A stretch of DNA of 64,000 nucleotides, from positions 1,054,001 through 1,118,000 of the forward strand of contig NZ_CP011389.1 in the NCBI RefSeq assembly GCF_001007995.1. Direction: 5' to 3'. This DNA comes from Deinococcus soli (ex Cha et al. 2016). Lineage in GTDB: Bacteria; Deinococcota; Deinococci; Deinococcales; Deinococcaceae. Positions 45,144 through 54,221 of the stretch are shown in pieces. Below the pieces are notes generated by a model that was given only the letters and a program-made list of their open reading frames with translations, made no database searches and had not been told where the DNA came from. A program made the position numbers and the translations under genes. Every line of letters begins with the position of its first letter. The first letter of the stretch is position 1.

Positions 45144-46007
45144 ATGAAGCCCTCTCCTCTGTTGCTTGCCTCACTCGCCCCGATCGGCTGGGGCACCAGC
45201 TACGTCGTACTGGAGCACCTCCAGCCGCTCGGACCTACCAGCGTCGCCGCCCTGCGGGCCCTCGGGGCGGGACTGCTGCTGCTGGCCCTCGTGCGGCAGT
45301 GGCCGCGCGGCGAGTGGTGGTGGAAGAGCGCCCTGCTGGGCGCCCTGAACTTCGGGCTGTTCTTCAGCACCCTGTTCATCAGCGCCGCGCACCTGGGCGG
45401 CGGACTGGCCGCCACGCTCGGCGCGCTGGGTCCGCTGCTGATCCTGGCCTTCAATTGCGCGGCGCTGCGGCAGTCACCGGGCCCGGCCGCGCTGAAAGCC
45501 GGGGTGCTGGGCCTGCTGGGCGTGGCGCTGCTGGTCATGGGACCCGGCGCGCACGCCAATGCGATAGGCCTGATCACCGGCGTGCTCAGCGTGGTGGCGG
45601 CGTCTGGTGGATACCTGCTGGCGGGCGCATGGGGCACCCCACCCGGCGCCTCGCTGCTGGCCCTGACCGCGTGGCAGCTGTGCTGGGGCGGCGCGCTGCT
45701 CGTGCCGGTCGCGTGGTGGCTTGACGGGCCCCTGCCCTCCCTGACGCCCGCGCAGCTGCCGTGGCTCGCGTACCTGATCGTGGTGGGTACAGCGGTCGCG
45801 TACGCGCTGTGGTTCCGGGGGATCCGCGACACGTCGCCCGTGCAGGTGTCCCTGCTGACCCGCCTGAGCCCGGCGACAGCCATTGCGCTTGACCTGCTGA
45901 ATGGGCGTCCCCTGGGCGCCGCGCAGTGGACCGGTCTCGGCCTGATTGCTCTGAGTGTGCTGGTCGGTAGCTGGCCTTCCCGCCCGGCCCGCGCGGCCTA
46001 CAACTGA
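45144..46007 (+). CDS. EamA/DMT family transporter
   Basis: A 287-residue membrane protein with ten predicted helices in two EamA repeats (about 5-135 and 145-280). The N-terminus APIGWGTSYVVLEHLQPLGPTSVAALRALGAG is typical of DMT-superfamily exporters. It is divergent from marR, which probably represses it, and may export an amphipathic or metabolite substrate. Its 3' end overlaps the convergent soxR gene by 10 nt. Confidence 0.85.
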   Translation: MKPSPLLLASLAPIGWGTSYVVLEHLQPLGPTSVAALRALGAGLLLLALVRQWPRGEWWWKSALLGALNFGLFFSTLFISAAHLGGGLAATLGALGPLLILAFNCAALRQSPGPAALKAGVLGLLGVALLVMGPGAHANAIGLITGVLSVVAASGGYLLAGAWGTPPGASLLALTAWQLCWGGALLVPVAWWLDGPLPSLTPAQLPWLAYLIVVGTAVAYALWFRGIRDTSPVQVSLLTRLSPATAIALDLLNGRPLGAAQWTGLGLIALSVLVGSWPSRPARAAYN

Positions 46008-46426
46008 CTGCCGCCCGGCAGGGTGCGGCCCAGCGCGTCGCCGGGGTTATGCAGCGCGCAGCGGTCCAGGCTGAGGCAGCCGCAGGCGATGCAGCCGTCG
46101 AGATCGTCGCGCAGGCGGGTGAGGGTGGCGATGCGGGCGTCCAGCGCGGCGCGCCATGTTGCAGACAGGGCTGCCCAGTCCTGCGCGCTGGGGGGGCGGC
46201 CGCCGGGCAGGGTGTCGAGGGCGGCGCGGATCTCGGCGAGGGGCACGCCGACGCGGGCGGCGGCGCGGATGAACGCGAGGCGGCGCAGCGTGTCGGGTGG
46301 ATAGCGGCGCTGGTTGCCGCCGGTGCGCGCGGCGGTGATCAGGCCCTCGCGTTCGTAGTGGTGGAGGGTCGGGACACTCAGGCCGCTGCGGGCGGCGAGC
46401 TGGGCGGGTGTGAGGGGCGTGGGCAT
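45998..46426 (-). CDS. soxR: SoxR, redox-sensing MerR family activator
   Basis: SoxR carries a [2Fe-2S] cluster and activates transcription when oxidised by redox-cycling compounds. The 142-residue protein has the MerR helix-turn-helix with SGLSVPTLHHYEREGLI (14-30), a dimerisation helix, and the cluster ligands Cys112, Cys115, Cys117 and Cys123 in CIACGCLSLDRC, the CX2CXCX5C signature specific to SoxR. AGGAGG precedes its ATG. A matching SoxR box lies in the divergent promoter 21 bp away. The predicted target genes encode two VOC proteins. Confidence 0.93.
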   Translation of the reverse strand: MPTPLTPAQLAARSGLSVPTLHHYEREGLITAARTGGNQRRYPPDTLRRLAFIRAAARVGVPLAEIRAALDTLPGGRPPSAQDWAALSATWRAALDARIATLTRLRDDLDGCIACGCLSLDRCALHNPGDALGRTLPGGSQL

Positions 46427-46442
46427 ACGTGGCCTCCTGGGC

Positions 46443-46473
46443 TTGACCTCAAGTCAACTTGAGGTTCTACCCT
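46443..46473 (+). promoter_or_regulatory. SoxR-dependent promoter with SoxR box
   Basis: The palindrome CCTCAAGTCAACTTGAGG (46447-46464) differs at one position from the canonical enteric SoxR box. It lies between -35 TTGACC (46443-46448) and -10 TACCCT (46468-46473), giving a 19-nt spacer, the over-long spacing that MerR-type activators correct by twisting DNA. Confidence 0.9.
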
Positions 46474-46557
46474 TCCAGTATGTGGCGCCCACCCTGTTCC
46501 TGCGTCCCTGCCCGCCCGTGACCTCATCCCGCGCGCCCCCACCCCGGAGGAACCCCG

Positions 46558-47232
46558 ATGCGCCTTGACCACCTGACCCTGCACGCCCCGGACCTGAGCG
46601 CCCAGCGGGCCTTCTACGCCCTGACCCTCGGCCTGACCGTCTGCCACGACACCCCGGAGGAATTCACCGTGCAGGTGGGCCGCTCGCGGCTGTCCTTCCG
46701 CCGGGGGCACACGCCCGCCGCGCACTTCGCCGTGGACATTCCCCGCACGCTGGTCACCCAGGCGCAGGCGTGGCTGGAGGCGCGGGTGCCGCTGCTCGCG
46801 GACCCGGCCGGGCAGGTGCGGTTCGGCCCGGACGGCGCCTTTCACAGCTCGAACCTGTACTTCCGCGACCCGGCGGGCCACATCGCCGAATTCATCGCGC
46901 GGCACGACCTGCCCTTCGATCACGCGGGGCCGTTCGGGCCGCAGCACGCGCTGCACCTCAGCGAGTTCGGGCTGGTCGTGCCGGACGTAGCGGGCGCGGT
47001 GGACTGGCTGGAGGCGCGGCTGGGCCTGCGCGCCTGGGTGGGCCGCAGCCGCACCTTCACCCCGGTGGGCGGCGCGGACGGCAGCCTGATCGTCGTCCCG
47101 CGCGGACGTGGCTGGTTCCCCATCGGCCTGCCGGGGCAGCCCGTCCCGTTCCACCTGACCTACCGGCAGGATCAGGAGCGCCACCTCAGCCCGGCGGACC
47201 TGCCGTTCCTGCACCCGCAGGTGCCGGCGTGA
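46558..47232 (+). CDS. VOC family protein, probable SoxR target 1
   Basis: A 224-residue protein of the vicinal oxygen chelate fold, with two paired modules (about 1-120 and 130-215). First-module features are MRLDHLTLHAPDLSAQRAFY and LYFRDPAGHIAEFI, giving possible metal ligands His and Glu; the second module starts LSEFGLVVPDVAGAVDWLEARLGL. VOC proteins include glyoxalases, dioxygenases and drug-sequestering or modifying enzymes. A good GGAGG (46546-46550) precedes ATG, with an 80-nt leader from the SoxR promoter. It overlaps the next VOC gene by 4 nt. Confidence 0.83.
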   Translation: MRLDHLTLHAPDLSAQRAFYALTLGLTVCHDTPEEFTVQVGRSRLSFRRGHTPAAHFAVDIPRTLVTQAQAWLEARVPLLADPAGQVRFGPDGAFHSSNLYFRDPAGHIAEFIARHDLPFDHAGPFGPQHALHLSEFGLVVPDVAGAVDWLEARLGLRAWVGRSRTFTPVGGADGSLIVVPRGRGWFPIGLPGQPVPFHLTYRQDQERHLSPADLPFLHPQVPA

Positions 47233-47639
47233 CCGGCCGCCTCTCCCCTGCCCATCACATCTGGCTGGCGCGGCCCAGTCTGAATCTGGACGCCGCGCAG
47301 CGCTTCTATGCGGACGGCCTGGGCCTGCGCGTGCTGCACCGCAGCGCGCACGACGAGTTCGCTGCGCTGCTGATGCTGGGCCTCCCCGGCGCGGCGTGGC
47401 ACCTGGAACTCACGCAGGCGCATCACCTCTACGTGGCGCCCACCCCCACTGCCGAGGATCTGCTCGTGCTCTACCTGGACGGCCCGGTGCCGCCCGACCT
47501 GATCCGGCGGCTGGAGGCGCACGGGGGCGGGCGCGTCGCGGCACTGAATCCGTACTGGGACCGCTGGGGCGTGACGGTGCGCGACCCGGACGGCTTCCGG
47601 CTGGTGCTGTGCACGCGGAATTGGCAGAGCGCCCCGTGA
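47229..47639 (+). CDS. VOC family protein, probable SoxR target 2
   Basis: A 136-residue single-module VOC (glyoxalase-like) protein: HHIWLARPSLNLDAAQRFYADGLGL at the N-terminus, then VTVRDPDGFRLVLC at the C-terminus. It starts at GTG 47229 inside the stop of the upstream VOC gene, so the two are translated together. In non-enteric bacteria SoxR commonly controls genes that handle redox-active metabolites; a detoxifying role is inferred from this context. Confidence 0.8.
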   Translation: MTGRLSPAHHIWLARPSLNLDAAQRFYADGLGLRVLHRSAHDEFAALLMLGLPGAAWHLELTQAHHLYVAPTPTAEDLLVLYLDGPVPPDLIRRLEAHGGGRVAALNPYWDRWGVTVRDPDGFRLVLCTRNWQSAP

Positions 47640-47652
47640 CAGAATGGAACGC

Positions 47653-48174
47653 ATGATCTTCGTGGCGCTGCTGCACGCCGTGAACCTGGGCGCCAGGCGC
47701 AAGGTGCCCATGGCGGACCTGCGCGCCCTGCTGACCGGCCTGAGGCTGGCGGAGGTCCGCACGTACATCCAGAGCGGCAACGCCGTGTTCAGCGCGGACC
47801 CGGAGACGGACCTGCGCGGGCGGCTGGAGGCGGCGCTGGAAGCGCAGTTCGGCTTCCCCGTGCCAATGACGCTCCGCACGGCGCACGAGTGGCGGGAGGC
47901 GGCCCGTGGCTGCCCCGCGCACCTGCGGGATGAGGCGGTCGTGGTGGCGTTCCTGCGCGACCCGCCCGACCCGGGGCGCGTGGAGGCCCTGCGTGGGCGG
48001 GACGTGACCCCCGAGCGCTGGGAGGTCGTGGGCCAGCAGCTGTACCAGACGGTGCCGGAGGGGATACGGAACCTGCGGCTGTCGGCTGCGGTGATCGAAC
48101 GCCACCTGGGTGTGAAGGTGACTGTGCGCAACGAGCGGACTGTGCAGACCATCGCGGCGATGCTGGACACCTGA
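47653..48174 (+). CDS. DUF1697 family protein
   Basis: A 173-residue DUF1697 protein. The N-terminal MIFVALLHAVNLGARRKVPM and LAEVRTYIQSGNAVFSAD match the family hallmark (VALLRGINVGG then VRTYIQSGNVVF). The C-terminal half carries the usual TVRNERTVQTIAAM. Function is unknown. ATG 47644 is a slightly longer alternative; I prefer 47653, since DUF1697 proteins normally begin two to four residues before the VALL motif. It lies 13 nt after the VOC pair and may be co-transcribed. Confidence 0.85.
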   Translation: MIFVALLHAVNLGARRKVPMADLRALLTGLRLAEVRTYIQSGNAVFSADPETDLRGRLEAALEAQFGFPVPMTLRTAHEWREAARGCPAHLRDEAVVVAFLRDPPDPGRVEALRGRDVTPERWEVVGQQLYQTVPEGIRNLRLSAAVIERHLGVKVTVRNERTVQTIAAMLDT

Positions 48175-48209
48175 GCCCGGGTGGGGACGTGGCTGGTTTA
48201 GCCTGCCGC

Positions 48210-49118
48210 ATGACCCGCCTGAAGTCCGCGCCCGCCGCCTTCCTGTCGGCGGCGCCGATGCTGTTCGTGCTGCTCTGGAGCACCGGGTTCCTGGGCACCA
48301 AGGGCGCGGCCCGCAACGCTGATCCCTTCGCGTTCCTGACGGTGCGCTTCATGCTGGCCGCCGGGCTGATGGCACTGCTCACGGCGGCGCTGCGGGCGCC
48401 GTGGCCCACGCGGGCGCAGGCGGGCCGCGCGGCCGTGACGGGTCTGCTGCTACACGCCGGGTACCTGGGCGGCGTGACGGCCGCCATCTGGCTGGGCCTC
48501 CCGGCGGGCGTGACGAGCGTGCTGGTGGGCGTGCAGCCCCTCCTGACCGGCTTTCTGTCCTGGCCGGTCCTGGGCGAGCGGGTCACGGCGCGCCAGTGGG
48601 CGGGCCTCGCGCTGGGTTTCGTGGGGGTGCTGCTGGTCATGGAGGGCCGCGTGAGCGGTGGGCTGGGCAGTCCCGCCGCGCTGGGGGCCGCGGCCTTTGC
48701 GCTGCTGTGCACCACGGCGGGCACCCTCTACCAGCGGCGCGTGGGGGGGGACATGCCGCTGCTGGGGGGGACGACCGCGCAGTACGTGGCAAGCGCCGCC
48801 GCGCTGGGGACCGTCACCCTGGCCCGCGGGGGCGGCGAGATTCACTGGAACGCGGAATTCATCCTGTCGCTGACGTGGCTGGTACTCGTGCTGTCGGTCG
48901 GGGCGATCCTGCTGCTCATGCGTCTACTGCGGGACCTCCCGGCGGCGCGCGTGAACAGCCTGTTCTACCTCGTACCGCCACTGGCGGTGCTGGAAAGCTG
49001 GCTGCTGTTTGGCGAGCGCCTGAGCGCCGCGTCCCTGGCCGGACTGGCACTGTGCGTGGCGGGCGTGGCGCTGGCCGCCGCCGTCCCGCGTCCGGCCGCG
49101 CGGGTGGGCGGCAGCTGA
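48210..49118 (+). CDS. EamA/DMT family transporter
   Basis: A 302-residue membrane protein with ten hydrophobic helices forming two EamA modules. The first has PMLFVLLWSTGFLGTKGAAR, typical of RhaT/YdcZ-like exporters; the second has the late FYLVPPLAVLESWLLFGERLS. The substrate is unknown. TAGCCT lies 5 nt before the ATG, which fits a leaderless mRNA. It differs clearly from the marR-linked EamA gene, so the two are not a recent duplication. Confidence 0.85.
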   Translation: MTRLKSAPAAFLSAAPMLFVLLWSTGFLGTKGAARNADPFAFLTVRFMLAAGLMALLTAALRAPWPTRAQAGRAAVTGLLLHAGYLGGVTAAIWLGLPAGVTSVLVGVQPLLTGFLSWPVLGERVTARQWAGLALGFVGVLLVMEGRVSGGLGSPAALGAAAFALLCTTAGTLYQRRVGGDMPLLGGTTAQYVASAAALGTVTLARGGGEIHWNAEFILSLTWLVLVLSVGAILLLMRLLRDLPAARVNSLFYLVPPLAVLESWLLFGERLSAASLAGLALCVAGVALAAAVPRPAARVGGS

Positions 49119-49210
49119 CCGGCAGACCTCTGACCGCGCGTCAGATTTCTGTACGCGCCATGAGGTAGCCTGCACTCCCGAGATCAAACTGGGAAGGTTG
49201 ACGTGACGGA

Positions 49211-51478
49211 ATGACGATCCACGCCACAAACGTCCGCGGGCTGGAACGGCGGGCCGAGACCGCGCTGCTCACGGCAGTCGCGCTGCACGCCGCGCTGGTC
49301 CTCGCGGCGCCGCACCTGCCGGGCGGGCCCTGGGTGACAGGAGGCGCATACCTGCTGGCCCTCGGCGTGTGTCTGGGCGTCACGACGTGCGCGGCGCGCA
49401 GCGGGCACCCCGCGCAGCGGCCCCTGCTGCGGCGCTTCACGCTGGCGCTCGGCGCGCTGATCCTGGGCGACGCGGTCACCCTGAGTTTCGAACTGCGCGC
49501 CCTGCCGGTCCCGCCCCTGTCCGTCGCGGACGCCCTGTACGGCGCGTACTACATCCTGATGACCTGGGGCCTGCTGAGCCTCACGCGGCTGCGCGTGAAC
49601 TCCCTACGCACGGCCGCCATGATCCTCGACAGCCTGATCGTCATGGTCATCCTGGGCACGGTGTGCTGGACGTTCCTGCTGACCCAGCCGGCGCCCCTGC
49701 ACGCCGCGGGCGCCGCGTACATGACCCTGGACCTCGCGCTGATCGCCGTGGGCCTGCTGGCGCTGCGTCAGCAGCGGCTCAGCGTCCCGGTCGCGCTGCT
49801 ATGCGCGGGCCTGACGCTGATCGTGGGCGGCGACCTGCGGTTCGCGGTGACGGGCGGCATGACCGGGGACCGCGCGGACGTCCTGTACCTGTGGGGCACC
49901 GCCCTGCAGGCGCTGGGGCTGTGGCAGCGGCGCGAGCAGTCCGTGCGGGGCGTGCAGTGGCGCCCACCGCGCCCCGTGCGGGTGTGGCTCGCGGCGTTCC
50001 CGTACCTGGCGGGCGGCCTGACCTGCGCGGCGCTGCTCCTGACGCGGCCCACCCCGGTCACGCTGTGGGGGGCCGCGCTGACGTTCCTGCTGATCCTGCT
50101 GCGCCAGAGCACCGTGCTGGAGGAGAACCGCCTGCTGGCCCGGAAGCTGCGGCACTCCGCGGCGGAACTCGAGCGGCGCGGCGCGCGGCTGCGCCACCAG
50201 GCGCGGCACGATACCCTGACCGGACTGCCCAACCGCAGCGAGTTCGAGGATCAGCTGCGCGCCGCGCTCGGCGGGCCGGCCGCCGTGATGTTCATCGACC
50301 TGGACGGCTTCAAGGATGTCAACGACACCTTCGGGCACCCGGTCGGGGACGAACTGCTGCGGCTGGTCACGGCGCGGCTGCAGGCGCACCTCCCGGCGCG
50401 CGCCACGCTGGCCCGCGTGGGTGGCGACGAGTTCACGCTGGTCCTGCCCGGCGCGGACGAACGGCAGGCGATGCACGCCGCGCGGCAACTGCTGGGCAGC
50501 CTGCGCGAGCCGGTGCCGCTGGTCGGCCTGAACGTGCAGGTATCCGCGTCCATCGGCGTGAGCCTCGCCCCGCGTGACGGCACGGACGTCACGACCCTGC
50601 AACGCCGCGCGGACACCGCCATGTACCACGCCAAGCGCAGCGGGCGGCAGCAGGCGCAGCTGTTCACGCCCAGCCTGGACGAGCAGCGCCGCGAGCGGCT
50701 GGTGCTGGAGGCGGCGCTGCGCCGCGCCCTGCACGGCGACGAGTTCACGCTGCATTACCAGCCGCAGCTGCGCGGCACGCACCTGGAGAGCGTGGAGGCG
50801 CTGCTGCGCTGGACCGCGCCCGACCTGGGAACCGTCACGCCCGGCCGGTTCATTCCGGTCGCGGAGCAGTGCGGCCTGATCCTCCCGCTGGGCCGCTGGG
50901 TGCGCGAACGGGCGTGCGAGCAGGCCGCCGCGTGGCACCGGCAGGGGCGCGCCCTGCGGGTCGCGGTGAACGTCTCCCCGCTGGAGTTCGCGCAGCCGGA
51001 TTTCGTGCCGCACGTGCAGGGCCTGCTCGCGCGGCTGGACCTGCCCGCGCACCTGCTGGAACTGGAGGTCACCGAGGGCGTGCTCGTGCAGGACCTCGCG
51101 GGAACCGCCGCGAAACTCCGCGAGCTGCGCGCCGCCGGGGTCCGCATCAGCGTGGATGATTTCGGGGTGCAGCACGCGTCCCTGAGCGCCCTGATGGCCC
51201 TACCGGCCGACGTGCTGAAACTCGACCGGAGTTTCCTCATCGGGCCCGGCGGTGGGGACGCCCCCGCCGCCGGACCGCAGGTGCTGCGCGCCGTGCACAC
51301 CCTGGGCCGCGAACTGAACCTCGACGTGCTCGCCGAGGGCGTCGAGACGCCCGAGCAGCACGCCATGCTGCGCGACCTGGGCTTCGAGTACATGCAGGGC
51401 TTCCTATTCTCCCCTGCGCTGCCCCCTCAGGAACTGGACGCGTGGCGCGCCGGGCGGGTCGCGCCGGGCGGCACGTAG
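49211..51478 (+). CDS. Membrane GGDEF-EAL protein (cyclic di-GMP turnover)
   Basis: A 755-residue signalling protein with an N-terminal membrane domain of about nine helices (1-300), a GGDEF domain and an EAL domain. The cyclase motif RVGGDEFTLVL is intact (GGDEF at 404-408). The phosphodiesterase motifs are complete too: EALLRW with Glu529, NVSPLEF, ELEVTEG, DDFG, LKLDRSF, EGVET and QGFLF. Both activities are therefore possible. The membrane region resembles multi-helix sensory modules of MHYT or 7TM type but I cannot name it. ATG 49211 is used, with a weak GGAAGG upstream. Confidence 0.92.
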   Translation: MTIHATNVRGLERRAETALLTAVALHAALVLAAPHLPGGPWVTGGAYLLALGVCLGVTTCAARSGHPAQRPLLRRFTLALGALILGDAVTLSFELRALPVPPLSVADALYGAYYILMTWGLLSLTRLRVNSLRTAAMILDSLIVMVILGTVCWTFLLTQPAPLHAAGAAYMTLDLALIAVGLLALRQQRLSVPVALLCAGLTLIVGGDLRFAVTGGMTGDRADVLYLWGTALQALGLWQRREQSVRGVQWRPPRPVRVWLAAFPYLAGGLTCAALLLTRPTPVTLWGAALTFLLILLRQSTVLEENRLLARKLRHSAAELERRGARLRHQARHDTLTGLPNRSEFEDQLRAALGGPAAVMFIDLDGFKDVNDTFGHPVGDELLRLVTARLQAHLPARATLARVGGDEFTLVLPGADERQAMHAARQLLGSLREPVPLVGLNVQVSASIGVSLAPRDGTDVTTLQRRADTAMYHAKRSGRQQAQLFTPSLDEQRRERLVLEAALRRALHGDEFTLHYQPQLRGTHLESVEALLRWTAPDLGTVTPGRFIPVAEQCGLILPLGRWVRERACEQAAAWHRQGRALRVAVNVSPLEFAQPDFVPHVQGLLARLDLPAHLLELEVTEGVLVQDLAGTAAKLRELRAAGVRISVDDFGVQHASLSALMALPADVLKLDRSFLIGPGGGDAPAAGPQVLRAVHTLGRELNLDVLAEGVETPEQHAMLRDLGFEYMQGFLFSPALPPQELDAWRAGRVAPGGT

Positions 51479-51541
51479 GACCGCGTCCGGCCGTCAGCCT
51501 CACACGGCAACCCGAACTGATCTGCGCGCGTACCTGCGGGC

Positions 51542-52027
51542 ATGGACCTGAACGGACGGATCGGCGGCATTACCCAGGGGTACGACGTGCACGCCGCGTG
51601 GGACGGCACGCACCTGACCGGCCGCATCGGCGGGAAGTTCGACGGGAAGGACATCCGCCTGAGCGTGCAGGGCGGGCGCGTCACCGGCCGGATCGGCGGG
51701 ACCTTCGAGGGCTTCGACGTGACTGGCGACCTCAGCGGCGACCGGATGGACGTCCGCCTGGGTGGCCGCGTACAGGGCGACGACTTGCACCTGACCACCC
51801 ACGATACGCGACTCGAGGGCCGCTTCTCGGGGCGCGTGTCCGGCAAGGACGTGAAGCTCACGGCGGACAGCGGCACGCTGCGCGGCCGGATCGGCGGCGT
51901 GGTGGACGGCAAGGACGTGCACGTGACCCTGGCGGGCGTTCCCGGCACCCTGGCGGCCCTCGCCGCCGCGTGTGCATTCAAGGCGCTGGAGGATCAGCAG
52001 GCCGCCTCGACCGCCGCCAGCACCTGA
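51542..52027 (+). CDS. Six-fold 22-residue repeat protein
   Basis: A 161-residue protein that consists of six consecutive 22-residue repeats (residues 5-136) followed by a hydrophobic helix and a short polar tail. The consensus is GRIGG-xxx-G-x-D-V-x-L with the closing position near -L-x. Examples of the unit starts are GRIGGITQGYDV, GRIGGKFDGKDI, VRLGGRVQGDDL and GRIGGVVDGKDV. The pattern suggests a beta-strand repeat fold (solenoid or barrel). No signal peptide is seen. I recognise no family and can give no function. Confidence 0.75.
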   Translation: MDLNGRIGGITQGYDVHAAWDGTHLTGRIGGKFDGKDIRLSVQGGRVTGRIGGTFEGFDVTGDLSGDRMDVRLGGRVQGDDLHLTTHDTRLEGRFSGRVSGKDVKLTADSGTLRGRIGGVVDGKDVHVTLAGVPGTLAALAAACAFKALEDQQAASTAAST

Positions 52028-52135
52028 GTGGCTGTTGGCACACGGACAGCCACAGGCATCAGCCCAGCTTGGTGCCCGCGCCTCTGCTCACGTCGCGCGC
52101 CCGTCGCCGGGGACCGGCACGGCACCGGCAGGTGC

Positions 52136-52468
52136 TCAGCGGCGCAGCAGGATGAATCCGGCGGCGCAGGCCAGCGCCAGCAGCAGGGCGGGCGCGCCGA
52201 GCATCCAGTGGGCCGTGCCTGCCAGGGCGGCGGTGACGGTCAGGACGCCACTGATCCACCCGCAGGACAGCAGCGCGAAGGTGGTCCAGGGCAGGCGGTT
52301 GACCGTGATCAGCAACAGCGGCAGCAGCGCCACGTAGCGGAGCGTGCGGACTAGGCCGCTCGTAGCCCCCGCGTCGAAGGTGGCTCCGGCGATCCACAGG
52401 GTCAGGGCGGCGGCCGGAATCAGCAGCAGGATGGGCAGGAGGGCGGTGCGGGCAGCAGCGGGTTGCAT
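52136..52468 (-). CDS. Small hypothetical membrane protein
   Basis: A 110-residue protein with four hydrophobic helices (roughly 6-27, 40-58, 63-83, 88-106) and no soluble domain. TACTGT lies 7 nt before the ATG, a leaderless start. I do not recognise a family. It stands alone next to a dispersed repeat. Confidence 0.65.
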   Translation of the reverse strand: MQPAAARTALLPILLLIPAAALTLWIAGATFDAGATSGLVRTLRYVALLPLLLITVNRLPWTTFALLSCGWISGVLTVTAALAGTAHWMLGAPALLLALACAAGFILLRR

Positions 52469-52494
52469 CTAACCCACAGTACGGTCGGGAGAGC

Positions 52495-52662
52495 CACCGG
52501 GTTGCCTCATTCGGGTGCCGCCTGTTCCGTTCACAACCCGCAAGGACACCGGGTTGCCAACTGCACGCCCGGAGCCCATTTTTCTCCCACTCGCTCTGCT
52601 GCGCAGCTCTGCGAGTCCGCTCGGCTTGAACGGCTTTGTCAGCCATTCACTCGGAGTCCGTG
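52495..52662 (-). repeat. Dispersed repeat, family A copy
   Basis: On the minus strand it reads: hairpin TGAATGGC/GCCGTTCA, then AAGCCGAGCGGACTCGCAGA, GAGCTGCGCAGCAGAG, CTCCGGGCGTGCAGTTGG, and GCGGGTTGTGAACGGAACAG. These blocks follow in the same order at 62546-62700. It lies between the small membrane protein and the ATPase gene, with no coding content. Confidence 0.78.
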
Positions 52663-52674
52663 TCAGGTGCCCAG

Positions 52675-52706
52675 CCCTTCCCACTTCCCACAACCCACTT
52701 CCCCCT
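52675..52706 (+). repeat. Short TTCCCAC/CCCAC repeat tract
   Basis: A C-rich tract containing TTCCCACTTCCCACAACCCA, the same unit that is tandemly repeated before gltX (54442-54494). It lies between the family A repeat and the ATPase promoter. Confidence 0.55.
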
Positions 52707-52763
52707 TCATTCCCAGCAGGTCGCACAATCCCGCCCGGGGGTGCGTGGTACGTTCCGCGCATC

Positions 52764-54215
52764 ATGACCGTGACTGCGAAGGCGAGGACGTTGGGAGAAC
52801 TGCTTCAGACCGAAGGGTACGCCGGGCGCGCGCCGTTCGACGGGAAGATCCGCCTGGTGCAGGACGAGGTACGGGACAACCTGACCCGCAAGCTTCGGGG
52901 CGGTGAGGAACTGTTCCCCGGCGTGGTGGGCTATGACGACACGGTGATTCCGCAGCTGGTGAACGCGCTGCTGGCGCGGCAGAACTTCATCCTGCTGGGC
53001 CTGCGCGGGCAGGCCAAGAGCCGCATCCTGCGCGCCATCACCGAGCTGCTGGACCCGGAGGTGCCGGTCATCGCGGGTGTGGACATGCCGGACGACGTGC
53101 TGAACCCGGTGGGTGCCGAGGGCCGCGCGCTGCTGGAGGCGCACGGGCTGGACCTGCCGATTCGCTGGCTGCCGCGCGCGGAGCGGTACGTGGAGAAGCT
53201 GGCGACGCCGGACGTGACGGTCGCGGACCTGATCGGGGACGTGGACCCGATCAAGGCGGCGCGGCTGGGCACCAGCCTGGGTGACGTGCGCAGCATGCAT
53301 TTCGGGCTGCTGCCCCGCGCGAACCGAGGGATCTTCGCCGTGAACGAACTGGCGGACCTGGCGCCGAAGGTGCAGGTGGCGCTGTTCAACATCCTTCAGG
53401 AGGGGGATGTGCAGATCAAGGGGTACCCCATCCGCCTGGAACTGGACGTGATGCTGGTCTTTTCCGCGAACCCCGAGGATTACACGGCGCGCGGGAAGAT
53501 CGTCACGCCGCTGAAGGACCGCATCGGCAGCGAGATCCGCACGCACTATCCGACCGACGTGCGCCTGGGCATGGACATCACTGCGCAGGAGGCCGTGCGC
53601 AGCGGCGACGTGACGGTGCCGGAATTCATCGCGGAACTCGTCGAGGAGATCGCGTTCCAGGCGCGCGAGGACGGCCGCGTGGACAAGCTGAGCGGCGTGT
53701 CGCAGCGCCTCCCGATCTCGCTGATGGAGGTCGCCGCCGCGAACGCCGAGCGCCGCAGCCTCGTGCAGGGTGACGACGCGGTCGTGCGCGTCAGTGACGT
53801 GTACGCGGGCCTCCCGGCGATCACCGGGAAGATGGAACTGGAGTACGAGGGTGAACTCAAGGGTGCGGACAACGTCGCCCGGGACGTGATCCGCAAGGCC
53901 GCCGGGGCCGTGTACGCCCGCCGCTACGGCAGCGCGAACACCCGCGAACTGGAAAAATGGTTCGAGGCCGGGAACGTGTTCCGCTTCCCGCAGGGTGGGG
54001 ACAGCGCCGCCGCCCTGAAAGCCACGGTGGAGGTGCCGGGCCTGAGCGACCTGGCCGCCGAGGTCGCCGCGAGCAGCGTGGACGCCGTGCGCGTCTCCGC
54101 CGCCGAGTTCATCCTGGAGGGCCTGTATGGCCGCAAGAAGCTGTCCCGCGCGGAGGAACTGTACGCCGCGCCGGAACCCGAAGCGCGCCAGCAGCGCGGC
54201 GGCCGCTGGAACTGA
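52764..54215 (+). CDS. ChlI/MoxR-like AAA+ ATPase
   Basis: A 483-residue ATPase of the magnesium chelatase I-like type. The P-loop is [10 protein letters not shown] (about 79-88), the Walker B-like segment [20 protein letters not shown] has Asn-Glu instead of Asp-Glu, and the sensor region is [13 protein letters not shown] followed by [15 protein letters not shown]. Such proteins usually work with a von Willebrand A protein in metal insertion or complex remodelling, but none is next to it. TACGTT is 9 nt upstream of ATG 52764. A structured repeat begins 7 nt after its stop. The substrate is unknown. Confidence 0.87.
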   Translation: MTVTAKARTLGELLQTEGYAGRAPFDGKIRLVQDEVRDNLTRKLRGGEELFPGVVGYDDTVIPQLVNALLARQNFILLGLRGQAKSRILRAITELLDPEVPVIAGVDMPDDVLNPVGAEGRALLEAHGLDLPIRWLPRAERYVEKLATPDVTVADLIGDVDPIKAARLGTSLGDVRSMHFGLLPRANRGIFAVNELADLAPKVQVALFNILQEGDVQIKGYPIRLELDVMLVFSANPEDYTARGKIVTPLKDRIGSEIRTHYPTDVRLGMDITAQEAVRSGDVTVPEFIAELVEEIAFQAREDGRVDKLSGVSQRLPISLMEVAAANAERRSLVQGDDAVVRVSDVYAGLPAITGKMELEYEGELKGADNVARDVIRKAAGAVYARRYGSANTRELEKWFEAGNVFRFPQGGDSAAALKATVEVPGLSDLAAEVAASSVDAVRVSAAEFILEGLYGRKKLSRAEELYAAPEPEARQQRGGRWN

Positions 54216-54221
54216 AGACCC

